Source: an uncultured Panacagrimonas sp. (lineage in GTDB: Bacteria > Pseudomonadota > Gammaproteobacteria > Nevskiales > Nevskiaceae). From it: a stretch of DNA of 13,578 nt. A program made the translations under genes and the position numbers. Under the pieces are notes generated by a model. The model saw nothing but the letters and a program-made list of their open reading frames with translations. It was not told the origin of the DNA and searched no databases. How positions within the stretch are numbered: the first letter of the stretch is position 1; each line of letters opens with the position of its first letter. The stretch covers positions 1-13,578 of the forward strand of contig CAMLNE010000075.1 of the NCBI GenBank assembly GCA_946481265.1, read 5' to 3'. Below, one piece after another: positions 1 through 6,243 of the stretch.

Positions 1-2028
1 GGCGGAGCAGACGCTGCGGGAGGCGGAGCTCCGCAGGCTGCGCGCCGCGGTGACGAATGCCATCGCACGCAGTCCGGTGACCTGCACGAGGCGATGAAGG
101 CCTTGCTGCCCAACGCGCTGTTCATCGGTTTCACCGGCACTCCGCTGCTCAAGGCGGACAAGCAGAAGAGCATCGAGGTCTTCGGGCGCTACATCCACAC
201 CTACAAGTTCGACCAGGCGGTGCGCGAAGGCGTCGTGCTGGACCTGCGCTACGAGGCGCGGGACATCGAGCAGGCCATCACCTCGCAGCAGAAGATCGAC
301 AGCTGGTTCGAGGCCAAAACCAAGGGCCTCACGGACCTGGCGCGGGCGCAGCTCAAGCAGAAGTGGGGGACGATGCAGCGCGTGCTGTCCAGCCGGTCGC
401 GGCTGGAGCAGATCGTGGGCGACGTCCTGATCGACATGAACACGAAGCCGCGGCTGATGGAGGGCCACGGCAACGCGATGCTCGTCGCCGGCAGCATCTA
501 CGAGGCGTGCAAGTTCTTCGAGCTGTTCGCCAGGACCGAACTCAAGGGCAAGTGCGCCATCGTCACCAGCTATTCGCCGTCGGTCGCCGATACCAAGGGC
601 GAGACCACGGGCGAGGGCGAGACCGACACTCTGATCAAGTACGAGATCTACCGGCAGATGCTCGCCGCCTGGTTCGACGAGGCGCCCGAAACCGTCATTC
701 ACAAGGCGGAAAAATTCGAGCAGGAGGTCAAGAAGCAATTCATCGATCAGCCGGGCCAGATGAAGCTGCTGATCGTCGTGGACAAGCTGCTGACGGGCTT
801 CGATGCACCGTCGGCGACCTATCTCTACATCGACAAGAAGATGGAGAACCACGGCCTGTTCCAGGCCATCTGCCGCGTGAACCGCCTGGACGGGGACAGC
901 AAGGACTACGGCTACATCGTCGACTACAAGGACCTGTTCAAGTCGCTCGAGGGTGCGGTGTCCGACTACACCAGCGGCGCGCTCGACGGGTTCGACAAGG
1001 AAGACGTCAAGGGCCTGCTCGAGAACCGCCTGGCGAAGGCCGCGGAAGATCTCGAGGACGCGCGAGAGGCGATGCGTGCGCTGCTCGAGCCGGTCGAGCC
1101 CCCTTGCGACACCGCCGCCCACCTTCGCTACTTCTGCGCCGAGGAGTCGGGAAACGCGGCCCAGCTCAAGGACAACGAGCCCAGGCGCCTGAAGCTGTAC
1201 AAGCTGAGCGCGGCGCTGATCCGTACCTTCGCGAACCTGGCGAGCGAGCTCGCCCAAGCCGGCTACGACGATCGCGCGATCGCCACGATCAAGGCGGAGG
1301 TGGACCGCGCCACCAAGGTCCGGGATGAAGTGAAGCTGGCCAGCGGCGATTACATCGACCTCAAGGCCTACGAGCCGGCGATGCGGCACCTGATCGACAC
1401 CTACATCCGTGCCGAGGAGAGCGAAAAGATCTCGGCGTTCGACGACATGAGCCTGATCCAGCTGATCGTCGAGCGCGGGCCGGAGGCGGTGAACCAGCTG
1501 CCGAAGGGGATCCGGCAGAACGAGGGCGCGGTCGCCGAGACCATCGAGAACAACGTCCGCAGGCTGATCATCGACGAGTCGCCGATCAACCCGGCGTACT
1601 ACGAAAAGATGTCGAAGCTGCTGGATGCGCTGATCGCGCAGCGGCGCGAGGGGGCGCTGAGCTACAAGGAGTACCTGGAGAAGATCGCGGCGCTGACGAA
1701 GCAGGCGACGATGCCGGGTGGCACGGCATCCGCGTATCCGGCGGAGCTCGGAACGCCTGCCAGGCGCGCGCTGTACGACAACCTCGGCAAGGACGCGGCG
1801 TTGGCGCTGAAAGTCGACGCGGCGGTGCTCTACAGCCGGATGGACGACTGGCGCGGCAATACGCTGAAGACCAGGAAAGTCCGAGGGGCGATCCGCGATG
1901 TATTGAGCGCGAAGCTGGCGTCCGTCGCGCCGGTCGCCGAGGCGGGCGCCGGACCTGCGCCGCCGTTCGATCTCGAAATGGAAACCGACCGGATCCTCGA
2001 ACTGGTGAAGCACCAGCATGAGTATTGA
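1..2028 (+). CDS. hsdR: Type I restriction enzyme R subunit (HsdR), C-terminal part, 5' end missing
   Basis: This is the ATP-dependent translocase/restriction subunit of a type I restriction-modification complex (HsdR2M2S). The frame is open from base 1, and family resemblance starts at the DECHRTQSG Walker B motif (52-78). It is followed by helicase motif III GFTGTP (127-144), the conserved stretch SYSPSVADTKGETTGEGETD (about 571-630), motif V LLTGFDAPSATYLY (787-828) and motif VI QAICRVNR (862-885). A long helical C-terminal region, probably the HsdM-contacting part, follows. The family is usually about 1000 residues or more, so the nuclease domain and Walker A lie outside the window or are lost. 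The residues before DECH are Gly/Ala/Arg-rich rather than the usual hydrophobic strand, so the gene may be broken at about base 50. The first in-frame ATG (94) is internal to the fold and not a real start. No hsdM or hsdS is visible. The family call is secure; intactness is unknown. Confidence 0.9.
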   Translation, partial: GGADAAGGGAPQAARRGDECHRTQSGDLHEAMKALLPNALFIGFTGTPLLKADKQKSIEVFGRYIHTYKFDQAVREGVVLDLRYEARDIEQAITSQQKIDSWFEAKTKGLTDLARAQLKQKWGTMQRVLSSRSRLEQIVGDVLIDMNTKPRLMEGHGNAMLVAGSIYEACKFFELFARTELKGKCAIVTSYSPSVADTKGETTGEGETDTLIKYEIYRQMLAAWFDEAPETVIHKAEKFEQEVKKQFIDQPGQMKLLIVVDKLLTGFDAPSATYLYIDKKMENHGLFQAICRVNRLDGDSKDYGYIVDYKDLFKSLEGAVSDYTSGALDGFDKEDVKGLLENRLAKAAEDLEDAREAMRALLEPVEPPCDTAAHLRYFCAEESGNAAQLKDNEPRRLKLYKLSAALIRTFANLASELAQAGYDDRAIATIKAEVDRATKVRDEVKLASGDYIDLKAYEPAMRHLIDTYIRAEESEKISAFDDMSLIQLIVERGPEAVNQLPKGIRQNEGAVAETIENNVRRLIIDESPINPAYYEKMSKLLDALIAQRREGALSYKEYLEKIAALTKQATMPGGTASAYPAELGTPARRALYDNLGKDAALALKVDAAVLYSRMDDWRGNTLKTRKVRGAIRDVLSAKLASVAPVAEAGAGPAPPFDLEMETDRILELVKHQHEY

Positions 2029-2743
2029 GAAGACCCGCCGGCTCACCGTCGGCGGCGTCACGGTCGAGGTGGTTCGCAAGGACATCAAGAACCTGCACCT
2101 GGGCGTCTACCCGCCCCATGGCCGGGTCCGGGTCGCCGCGCCGCTGCGCGTGAAGGACGAAAACATCCGGCTCGCCGTTATCGACAAGCTCGGCTGGATC
2201 AAACGTCAGCGGGCCGGCTTCGAGGCGCAGCCCCGGCAGAGCCAGCGCGAGATGGTCAACGGCGAGAGCCACTACTTCCTGGGCCGTCGATACCGCCTGC
2301 GCGTCCATGAGCGCGAGGCGCCCGCGGAGGTTTCGCTGCGAGGCATCGCGAGCCTCGATCTGTTCGTCCGGCCCGGAAGCACGCAGGCGCAGCGCGAGGA
2401 GGTGCTGCGACGCTGGTATCGGCAGCAGCTCCGCGCGCGCGCGGAGGTTCTGGTCGCCAAGTGGCAGTCGCGGCTCGGCGTCCAGGCTCAGGCCTGCGGC
2501 ATCAGGAAGATGAAGACGAAGTGGGGCAGCTGCACCCCCGGCAAGGGACGCATCTGGCTGAACCTGGAGCTGGCGAAAAAGTCGCCCGCCTGTATCGAGT
2601 ACGTGGTCGTGCACGAACTGCTGCACCTGAGGCTGTGCCGCCACGATGAAGCGTTCGTGCGGCAGATGGATCGGCACGTGCCCAACTGGCGACAGCTGCG
2701 GACCGAACTCAATCGTGCGCCGCTCGCGCATGACGAGTGGTAG
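2018..2743 (+). CDS. YgjP/SprT-like M48-type zinc metallopeptidase, coupled to hsdR
   Basis: The 241-residue protein carries the zinc-binding motif HELLH (residues 199-203), with H209 in the following CRHDEAF segment as the likely third ligand. Before it is the KTKWGSC signature (166-172) typical of YgjP-like (COG1451/DUF45) predicted metal-dependent hydrolases. The N-terminal half is the beta-rich region seen in this family, and length is normal. I see no signal peptide or membrane segment, so it should be cytoplasmic. The ATG overlaps the last 11 bases of hsdR in another frame, which implies translational coupling and membership of the restriction operon. From general knowledge, such genes recur beside type I hsdR genes, but their role there is not established. 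A substrate cannot be read from sequence; maturation, turnover or control of the restriction complex is only a guess. The hairpin at 2770-2814 follows and probably ends the transcript. Confidence 0.88.
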   Translation: MSIEKTRRLTVGGVTVEVVRKDIKNLHLGVYPPHGRVRVAAPLRVKDENIRLAVIDKLGWIKRQRAGFEAQPRQSQREMVNGESHYFLGRRYRLRVHEREAPAEVSLRGIASLDLFVRPGSTQAQREEVLRRWYRQQLRARAEVLVAKWQSRLGVQAQACGIRKMKTKWGSCTPGKGRIWLNLELAKKSPACIEYVVVHELLHLRLCRHDEAFVRQMDRHVPNWRQLRTELNRAPLAHDEW

Positions 2744-2769
2744 CGGCTAGGCGAAAAAGCGAAAAACGA

Positions 2770-2814
2770 AAAAGGGGCCAGGCTCGAATTATTAAATCGA
2801 GCCTGGCCCCTTTT
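2770..2814. terminator. Perfect 18-bp inverted repeat, probable bidirectional terminator
   Basis: Arms 2770-2787 and 2797-2814 are exact reverse complements (AAAAGGGGCCAGGCTCGA and its complement) around a 9-nt AT-rich loop. The hairpin begins 26 bases after the metallopeptidase stop and lies between convergent genes. Read on +, the stem ends in TTTT and is followed by T/C-rich sequence. Read on -, it ends in TTTTT followed by further T runs (complement of 2752-2773), so it fits a terminator best for the leftward operon and plausibly for both. The stem is also built from the repeat motif described for this spacer, so it may be a mobile or REP-like hairpin acting as a terminator. Confidence 0.75.
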
Positions 2815-2895
2815 CCCACTTTTCCCCTTTTCCCAAATCGAGCCTGGCCCCTTTCCCCCGCCCCATTCCCCCCCTTTTCCCCGAGCCTGGCCCCT
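2774..2895. repeat. GAGCCTGGCCCC repeat cluster (three direct copies, one inverted)
   Basis: The core GAGCCTGGCCCC occurs directly at 2799-2810, 2840-2851 and 2883-2894, and inverted at 2774-2785. The copies are separated by C/T-rich spacers such as CCCTTTTCCC. The first two direct copies share a longer AAATCGAGCCTGGCCCC context. A degenerate trace (GGGGCCA at 2930-2936, GGAGCCAGG at 2949-2957) follows. Spacing is irregular (about 42 bases) and copies are short, so this is not a CRISPR. It resembles, from memory, the GGGGCCAG-type intergenic repeats seen near REP-associated transposases in gammaproteobacteria, but no transposase gene is present here. Confidence 0.7.
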
Positions 2896-3014
2896 GGTCC
2901 ACTTTCCGACTGCGCACGGAACTGAATCTGGGGCCAATGCGCGCGTCCGGAGCCAGGCACGAAGGACCACCGCGAGTAGCGGTTTGCCGGGAACGATGGA
3001 CGCGGCGGACGGCC

Positions 3015-3872
3015 TTACGACGACTGGCCGAGCACCCAGGCGGCGACCGTCGGCACCACCAGTTCCGGTCGCCGGGCCCAGGAGAAGTGGTCGAGGTCCA
3101 CGCCGCCGCTGTCGGCGGCGCTCCAGCGTAGCCGCGTGCGCGGGCAGTTCGGCAGTTTGTCCAGGAGCCGGTTCGTGCTGGCGGCCGGTGCCAGCGCGTC
3201 GCCCTCGAAGCCCAGGCCGAGCACCGGCTTGTGCAGGGCGGCCATCGCCGCCTCGTAGTCGAAGCCCGAGCCCGCCACGCGGTAGCGGCCGCTGCGTGCC
3301 GTGGCCGCCCAGTCGCGCACGACCCCACGCGCCTCCTGGCCGCCGAAGCCGAGGCGGCGGCCGGGAAAGTGGCCGAGCAGGCGGCTGATCACCGCGGCGC
3401 CCTGGGTGAGGGCCAGGATGCGCAGGCCGCCCGCCCCCTTCCAGCCGCGGAAGTGCACGTTGCCGCTGGCGATCAGCACCAGTCCGCGCACCGATGCCGG
3501 TTCGCGCGCCGCGTGCAGCACGGCGAGCTGTCCACCCAGGCTGTGCCCGCCGATCCAGGCCGGTGCCTGCGGCAGGCGCTCGCGCAGCACGCGCAGGGCG
3601 CAGGGAAAGTCGTCCTCGACCAGCTGGCGGTAGCCGAAGTCGACCGCGCGCGAAGCACGCAGCGAGCTGCTGTCGATGCCGCGCCAGTCGAAGCAGCCGA
3701 AGCTCACGCCGGCCTGGGCCATCGCCGCACCGAGGCCGGTGTAGAAGCGTGCGCGGGTTCCCATCGCCGGCATGAACATCAGCAGCGGCGCGGTGGCGGC
3801 GCTGGCCACGTGCAGGGTGCCGCCGAAGCGATGCCCGTCGCCGGCGCTGACCTCGAGGGCCTGCGCCGTCAC
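3015..3872 (-). CDS. Alpha/beta hydrolase, translationally coupled to trpE
   Basis: This is a serine hydrolase of the alpha/beta fold, resembling the predicted hydrolases of COG4757. I choose the GTG at 3872, giving 285 residues beginning [18 protein letters not shown], because it overlaps the trpE stop as GTGA; the longer frame to 3938 would only add a low-complexity Gly/Arg stretch buried in trpE. Visible landmarks are the oxyanion-side segment [11 protein letters not shown] (about residues 30-40), FDWRGIDSS (about 61-69), the nucleophile elbow GHSLGG with Ser111, an acidic candidate Asp225 in GDALAP, and His262 in [11 protein letters not shown]. There is no signal peptide. The natural substrate is unknown: carboxylesterase, thioesterase and lipase-like roles are all possible. 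Coupling to trpE suggests co-expression but does not prove a role in tryptophan synthesis. It is the last gene of its operon and reads toward the 2770-2814 hairpin. Confidence 0.85.
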   Translation of the reverse strand: MTAQALEVSAGDGHRFGGTLHVASAATAPLLMFMPAMGTRARFYTGLGAAMAQAGVSFGCFDWRGIDSSSLRASRAVDFGYRQLVEDDFPCALRVLRERLPQAPAWIGGHSLGGQLAVLHAAREPASVRGLVLIASGNVHFRGWKGAGGLRILALTQGAAVISRLLGHFPGRRLGFGGQEARGVVRDWAATARSGRYRVAGSGFDYEAAMAALHKPVLGLGFEGDALAPAASTNRLLDKLPNCPRTRLRWSAADSGGVDLDHFSWARRPELVVPTVAAWVLGQSS

Positions 3873-5308
3873 GGTGCGCCGCTGGCGTCCGCCGCCGCCC
3901 GGACCACCGCGCGTGCCTTGTTCATGGTTTCGTCCCACTCGGACTGCGGCACCGAGTCGGCGACCACCCCGCAGCCGGCCTGCACGTGCAGCTGGCCGTC
4001 CTTGACCACCGCGGTGCGGATGGCGATGGCCGTGTCCATGTTGCCGTCCCAGCCCAGGTAGCCGATCGCGCCGCCGTAGATGCCGCGCTTGACCGGCTCG
4101 AGCTCGTCGATGATCTCCATCGCGCGCACCTTGGGCGCGCCGCTGAGCGTGCCGGCGGGAAAGGTCGCGGCCAGCGCCGCCAGCGCATCGAGGCCCGGCT
4201 TGAGCCGGCCGGTGACATTGCTGACGATGTGCATCACGTGGCTGTAGCGCTCGACCACCATCTTCTCGGTGAGCTTGACGCTGCCCACCTCGGCGACGCG
4301 GCCGACGTCGTTGCGGCCGAGGTCGATCAGCATCAGGTGCTCGGCCAGCTCCTTGGGATCGGCAAGCAGCTCGGCTTCCAGCGCCTGGTCCTCCTCGGGC
4401 GTCCTGCCGCGCACGCGCGTGCCCGCGATCGGTCGCACCGTGACCTCACCGTTCTCGACGCGCACCAGGATCTCCGGCGAGGAGCCGACCACGTGGTGGT
4501 CGTCCAGGTGCAGGCAGTACAGGTAGGGCGAGGGGTTGAGGCGGCGCAGGGCGCGGTACAGCTCGACCGGCTCGGCGGTGAACGGTGCGCTCAGGCGCTG
4601 CGAAGGCACCACCTGCATGACATCGCCGGCGGCGATGTACTCCTTGATGCGCGCCACGCCCTGCTTGAATTTCTGCTCGCCGAAGCTGGAGACGAATTCA
4701 GGCGTGGCCGCCGGCGCGGTCGGCGCGACGGGCCGTACCGGCGGCACCTCGGCGAGCTGCGCCTGGATGGCGTCCAGCCGCTGCCGCGCGCGCGCCACGT
4801 CGGCGCTGGACGCCGGATCGGCGTGCACCACCAGGATCAGCGTGGCGCGCTGCGAATCGAACACCACCAGCTCGTCGGACTGCATGAGCAGGATGTCCGG
4901 CGTGTCCAGCGGGTCCGGCAGCTCGACACCCTGCAGCCGCGGCTCGAAGTAGCGCACGCAGTCGTATCCGAAATAGCCGACATAGCCGCCCGAGAAGCGC
5001 GGCAGCGCCGGATTGGGCTCGACGCGGATGCGCGAGGTGTGCGAACGCAGCCAGCCCATCGGGTCGGTGGACTCGACGTTGAGCACCGCCTTGCCGTCGA
5101 CCTCGACGCAGACCTGGTTGCCGCGGATGCGCAGCACCTCGCGCGCGGGCAGGCCGATGAAGGAATAACGGCCCCAGCGCTCGCCGCCGTGCATCGACTC
5201 CAGCAGGTAGGAGTACGGGCGGTTGCCGAGGGCGAGGTAGGTGGCGACCGGCGTCAGCAGGTCGCCGGGGAGTTCGCGCGTGAGCGCGACGCGGTTGTAT
5301 TCAGTCAT
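3869..5308 (-). CDS. trpE: Anthranilate synthase component I
   Basis: TrpE converts chorismate to anthranilate, using ammonia delivered by the TrpG glutaminase; this is the first committed step of tryptophan synthesis. From the ATG at 5308 it has 479 residues, normal for the family. The N-terminal domain shows [17 protein letters not shown] with the LLES element (35-38) linked to tryptophan feedback binding. The chorismate-binding domain carries PIAGTR (293-298), DLGRND (329-334), HIVSNV (360-365), [11 protein letters not shown] (383-393) and [14 protein letters not shown] (412-425). I reject the in-frame GTG at 5341: its extra 11 residues ([11 protein letters not shown]) are encoded by a low-complexity repeat. 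The chosen ATG has pyrimidines instead of a Shine-Dalgarno sequence before it. rpe lies 114 bases upstream and a hydrolase gene overlaps the stop. trpG is not in the window, so it must lie elsewhere. No Trp-rich leader peptide is visible. Confidence 0.96.
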   Translation of the reverse strand: MTEYNRVALTRELPGDLLTPVATYLALGNRPYSYLLESMHGGERWGRYSFIGLPAREVLRIRGNQVCVEVDGKAVLNVESTDPMGWLRSHTSRIRVEPNPALPRFSGGYVGYFGYDCVRYFEPRLQGVELPDPLDTPDILLMQSDELVVFDSQRATLILVVHADPASSADVARARQRLDAIQAQLAEVPPVRPVAPTAPAATPEFVSSFGEQKFKQGVARIKEYIAAGDVMQVVPSQRLSAPFTAEPVELYRALRRLNPSPYLYCLHLDDHHVVGSSPEILVRVENGEVTVRPIAGTRVRGRTPEEDQALEAELLADPKELAEHLMLIDLGRNDVGRVAEVGSVKLTEKMVVERYSHVMHIVSNVTGRLKPGLDALAALAATFPAGTLSGAPKVRAMEIIDELEPVKRGIYGGAIGYLGWDGNMDTAIAIRTAVVKDGQLHVQAGCGVVADSVPQSEWDETMNKARAVVRAAADASGAP

Positions 5309-5422
5309 GGGAGACGGGAGAAGGGAAAAGGGGGACGGCACAGCAGCGGACAGCGATGGAAGACCATCGCCACCAGCGCATCGCCTGCGTCTCCCGTCTC
5401 ACGACCCTCGTCTCCCGGCTGC
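5309..5422 (-). promoter_or_regulatory. Structured rpe-trpE intergenic leader
   Basis: Read on the - strand, two purine blocks (complements of 5409-5416 and 5390-5400, both containing GGGAGACG) lie just after the rpe stop. A matching pyrimidine block, TCTCCCGTCTCCC (complement of 5309-5321), directly abuts the trpE ATG. The pyrimidine block can pair with either purine block (11 bp with 5390-5400, or 8 bp with 5409-5416). Between them is a 7-bp hairpin (5353-5359 with 5364-5370, 4-nt loop). Pairing would bury the trpE start region. A regulatory role is inferred; the blocks may instead be simple intergenic repeats. Confidence 0.4.
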
Positions 5423-6115
5423 TCACGCCAGCGCGATCTGTTCGCGCATCGCGACGATTGTAGCCGCGTAGTCCCCGGCGCCGAAAATCGCCGAGCCGGC
5501 GACGAAGGTGTCGGCACCGGCCGCCGCGATGGCGCGGATGTTGTCGGTCTTCACGCCGCCGTCGATCTCCAGGCGCACCTTGCGTCCGGTCTGGGCGTGG
5601 TGCCGGTCCAGCAGGGCGCGCGCCTCGGCCAGCTTGCCGAGCGCCGAGGGCAGGAAGGACTGCCCACCGAAACCGGGGTTGACCGACATCAGCAGCACCA
5701 CGTCGACCTTGTCGAGCACGTAGTGCAGCGCGTCGAGCGAACTCGCGGGATTGAACACCAGGCCGGCCTGGCAGCCGGCATCGCGGATCGCCTGCAGCGA
5801 GCGGTCGACGTGGCGGGTCGCCTCGGGATGGAAGGTGATGACGTTGGCACCGGCCTTGGCGAAGGACTGCGCGAGCGCATCGACCGGCTCGATCATCAGG
5901 TGGACGTCGATGGTCGCCTGGATGCCGTACTTCCTGAGGGCCTCGCAGATGGCCGGACCGAAGGTCAGGTTCGGCACGTAATGGTTGTCCATCACGTCGA
6001 AGTGGATCCAGTCGGCGCCGGCGGCGACGACACGGGAGACGTCCTCGCCGAGCCGTGCAAGGTCGGCCGAGAGGATCGAAGGAGCGATGAGCGGAGCAAG
6101 CGCGGAGCGGGACAT
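5423..6115 (-). CDS. rpe: Ribulose-phosphate 3-epimerase
   Basis: Rpe interconverts D-ribulose 5-phosphate and D-xylulose 5-phosphate in the pentose phosphate pathway; it is a cytoplasmic TIM barrel. From the ATG at 6115 the protein has 230 residues, typical of the family. Conserved elements in order are APSILSAD (11-18), [17 protein letters not shown] (38-54), DVHLMIEP (70-77), ITFHPEA (93-99), [14 protein letters not shown] (141-154), LEIDGGV (182-188) and AGSAIFG (206-212). The metal and catalytic residues expected from the family are present: His38, Asp40, His72 and Asp185, with Asp40 and Asp185 as the acid/base pair. An in-frame ATG at 6160 would add 15 residues not typical of Rpe, so I prefer 6115. 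Neither start has a clear Shine-Dalgarno site. It is the first gene of the leftward operon and is divergent from the alcohol dehydrogenase. The gph gene that often follows rpe is absent. Confidence 0.96.
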   Translation of the reverse strand: MSRSALAPLIAPSILSADLARLGEDVSRVVAAGADWIHFDVMDNHYVPNLTFGPAICEALRKYGIQATIDVHLMIEPVDALAQSFAKAGANVITFHPEATRHVDRSLQAIRDAGCQAGLVFNPASSLDALHYVLDKVDVVLLMSVNPGFGGQSFLPSALGKLAEARALLDRHHAQTGRKVRLEIDGGVKTDNIRAIAAAGADTFVAGSAIFGAGDYAATIVAMREQIALA

Positions 6116-6243
6116 GCGGGAAGTCTGAAGCCTGGCCGGGCCCGCCTCAAGCCGATGCACCGTGCCGCGCCGACCGGCCGGCTATTGACGGCGATGCACG
6201 CGTGGCAGCCAATAACGACCCCTTTTGCCGTTGCGAGACCGCC
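6116..6243. other. Divergent intergenic region between rpe and the alcohol dehydrogenase gene
   Basis: This 128-base gap must hold promoters for both directions. TTGACG at 6185-6190 is a good -35 for the rightward gene, but the best -10-like word (AATAAC, 6211-6216) is 20 bases further on, too far for an ordinary sigma-70 promoter. I see no convincing operator palindrome and no convincing leftward promoter. Confidence 0.4.

Larger units (their letters stand above)
2744..3014. other. Convergent intergenic spacer
   Basis: This 271-base stretch separates the rightward restriction locus from the leftward rpe-trpE-hydrolase operon. Up to about 2900 it consists of the hairpin, the repeated motif and low-complexity C/T runs. 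From 2900 to 3014 I see no convincing gene; short open frames here on both strands run through the repeats and look accidental. Confidence 0.7.

Noticed and set aside
363..1328. A 321-codon + frame inside hsdR
   Set aside because: It lies in an alternative frame of the conserved HsdR motor domain, and its protein is Arg/Gly/Asp-rich with no motifs.
2018..2743. Toxin-antitoxin reading of the metallopeptidase gene
   Set aside because: The protein is of normal YgjP-like length with a full zinc site, and no antitoxin-like partner gene is adjacent.
2774..2895. Possible CRISPR array
   Set aside because: The repeated unit is only about 12-17 bases, one copy is inverted, spacers are low-complexity C/T runs, and there are no cas genes.
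5309..5341. Longer trpE starting at the GTG at 5341
   Set aside because: The added residues [11 protein letters not shown] are encoded by a C/T low-complexity repeat and do not match the TrpE N-terminus, which begins naturally at [10 protein letters not shown].
5309..5422. Classical trp attenuator with a Trp-rich leader peptide
   Set aside because: No short frame with consecutive Trp codons and no hairpin followed by a T run is present in the rpe-trpE gap.
6185..6216. Sigma-70 promoter for the alcohol dehydrogenase using TTGACG and AATAAC
   Set aside because: The 20-base spacing is outside the usual 15-19 range, and closer positions give poor -10 matches.
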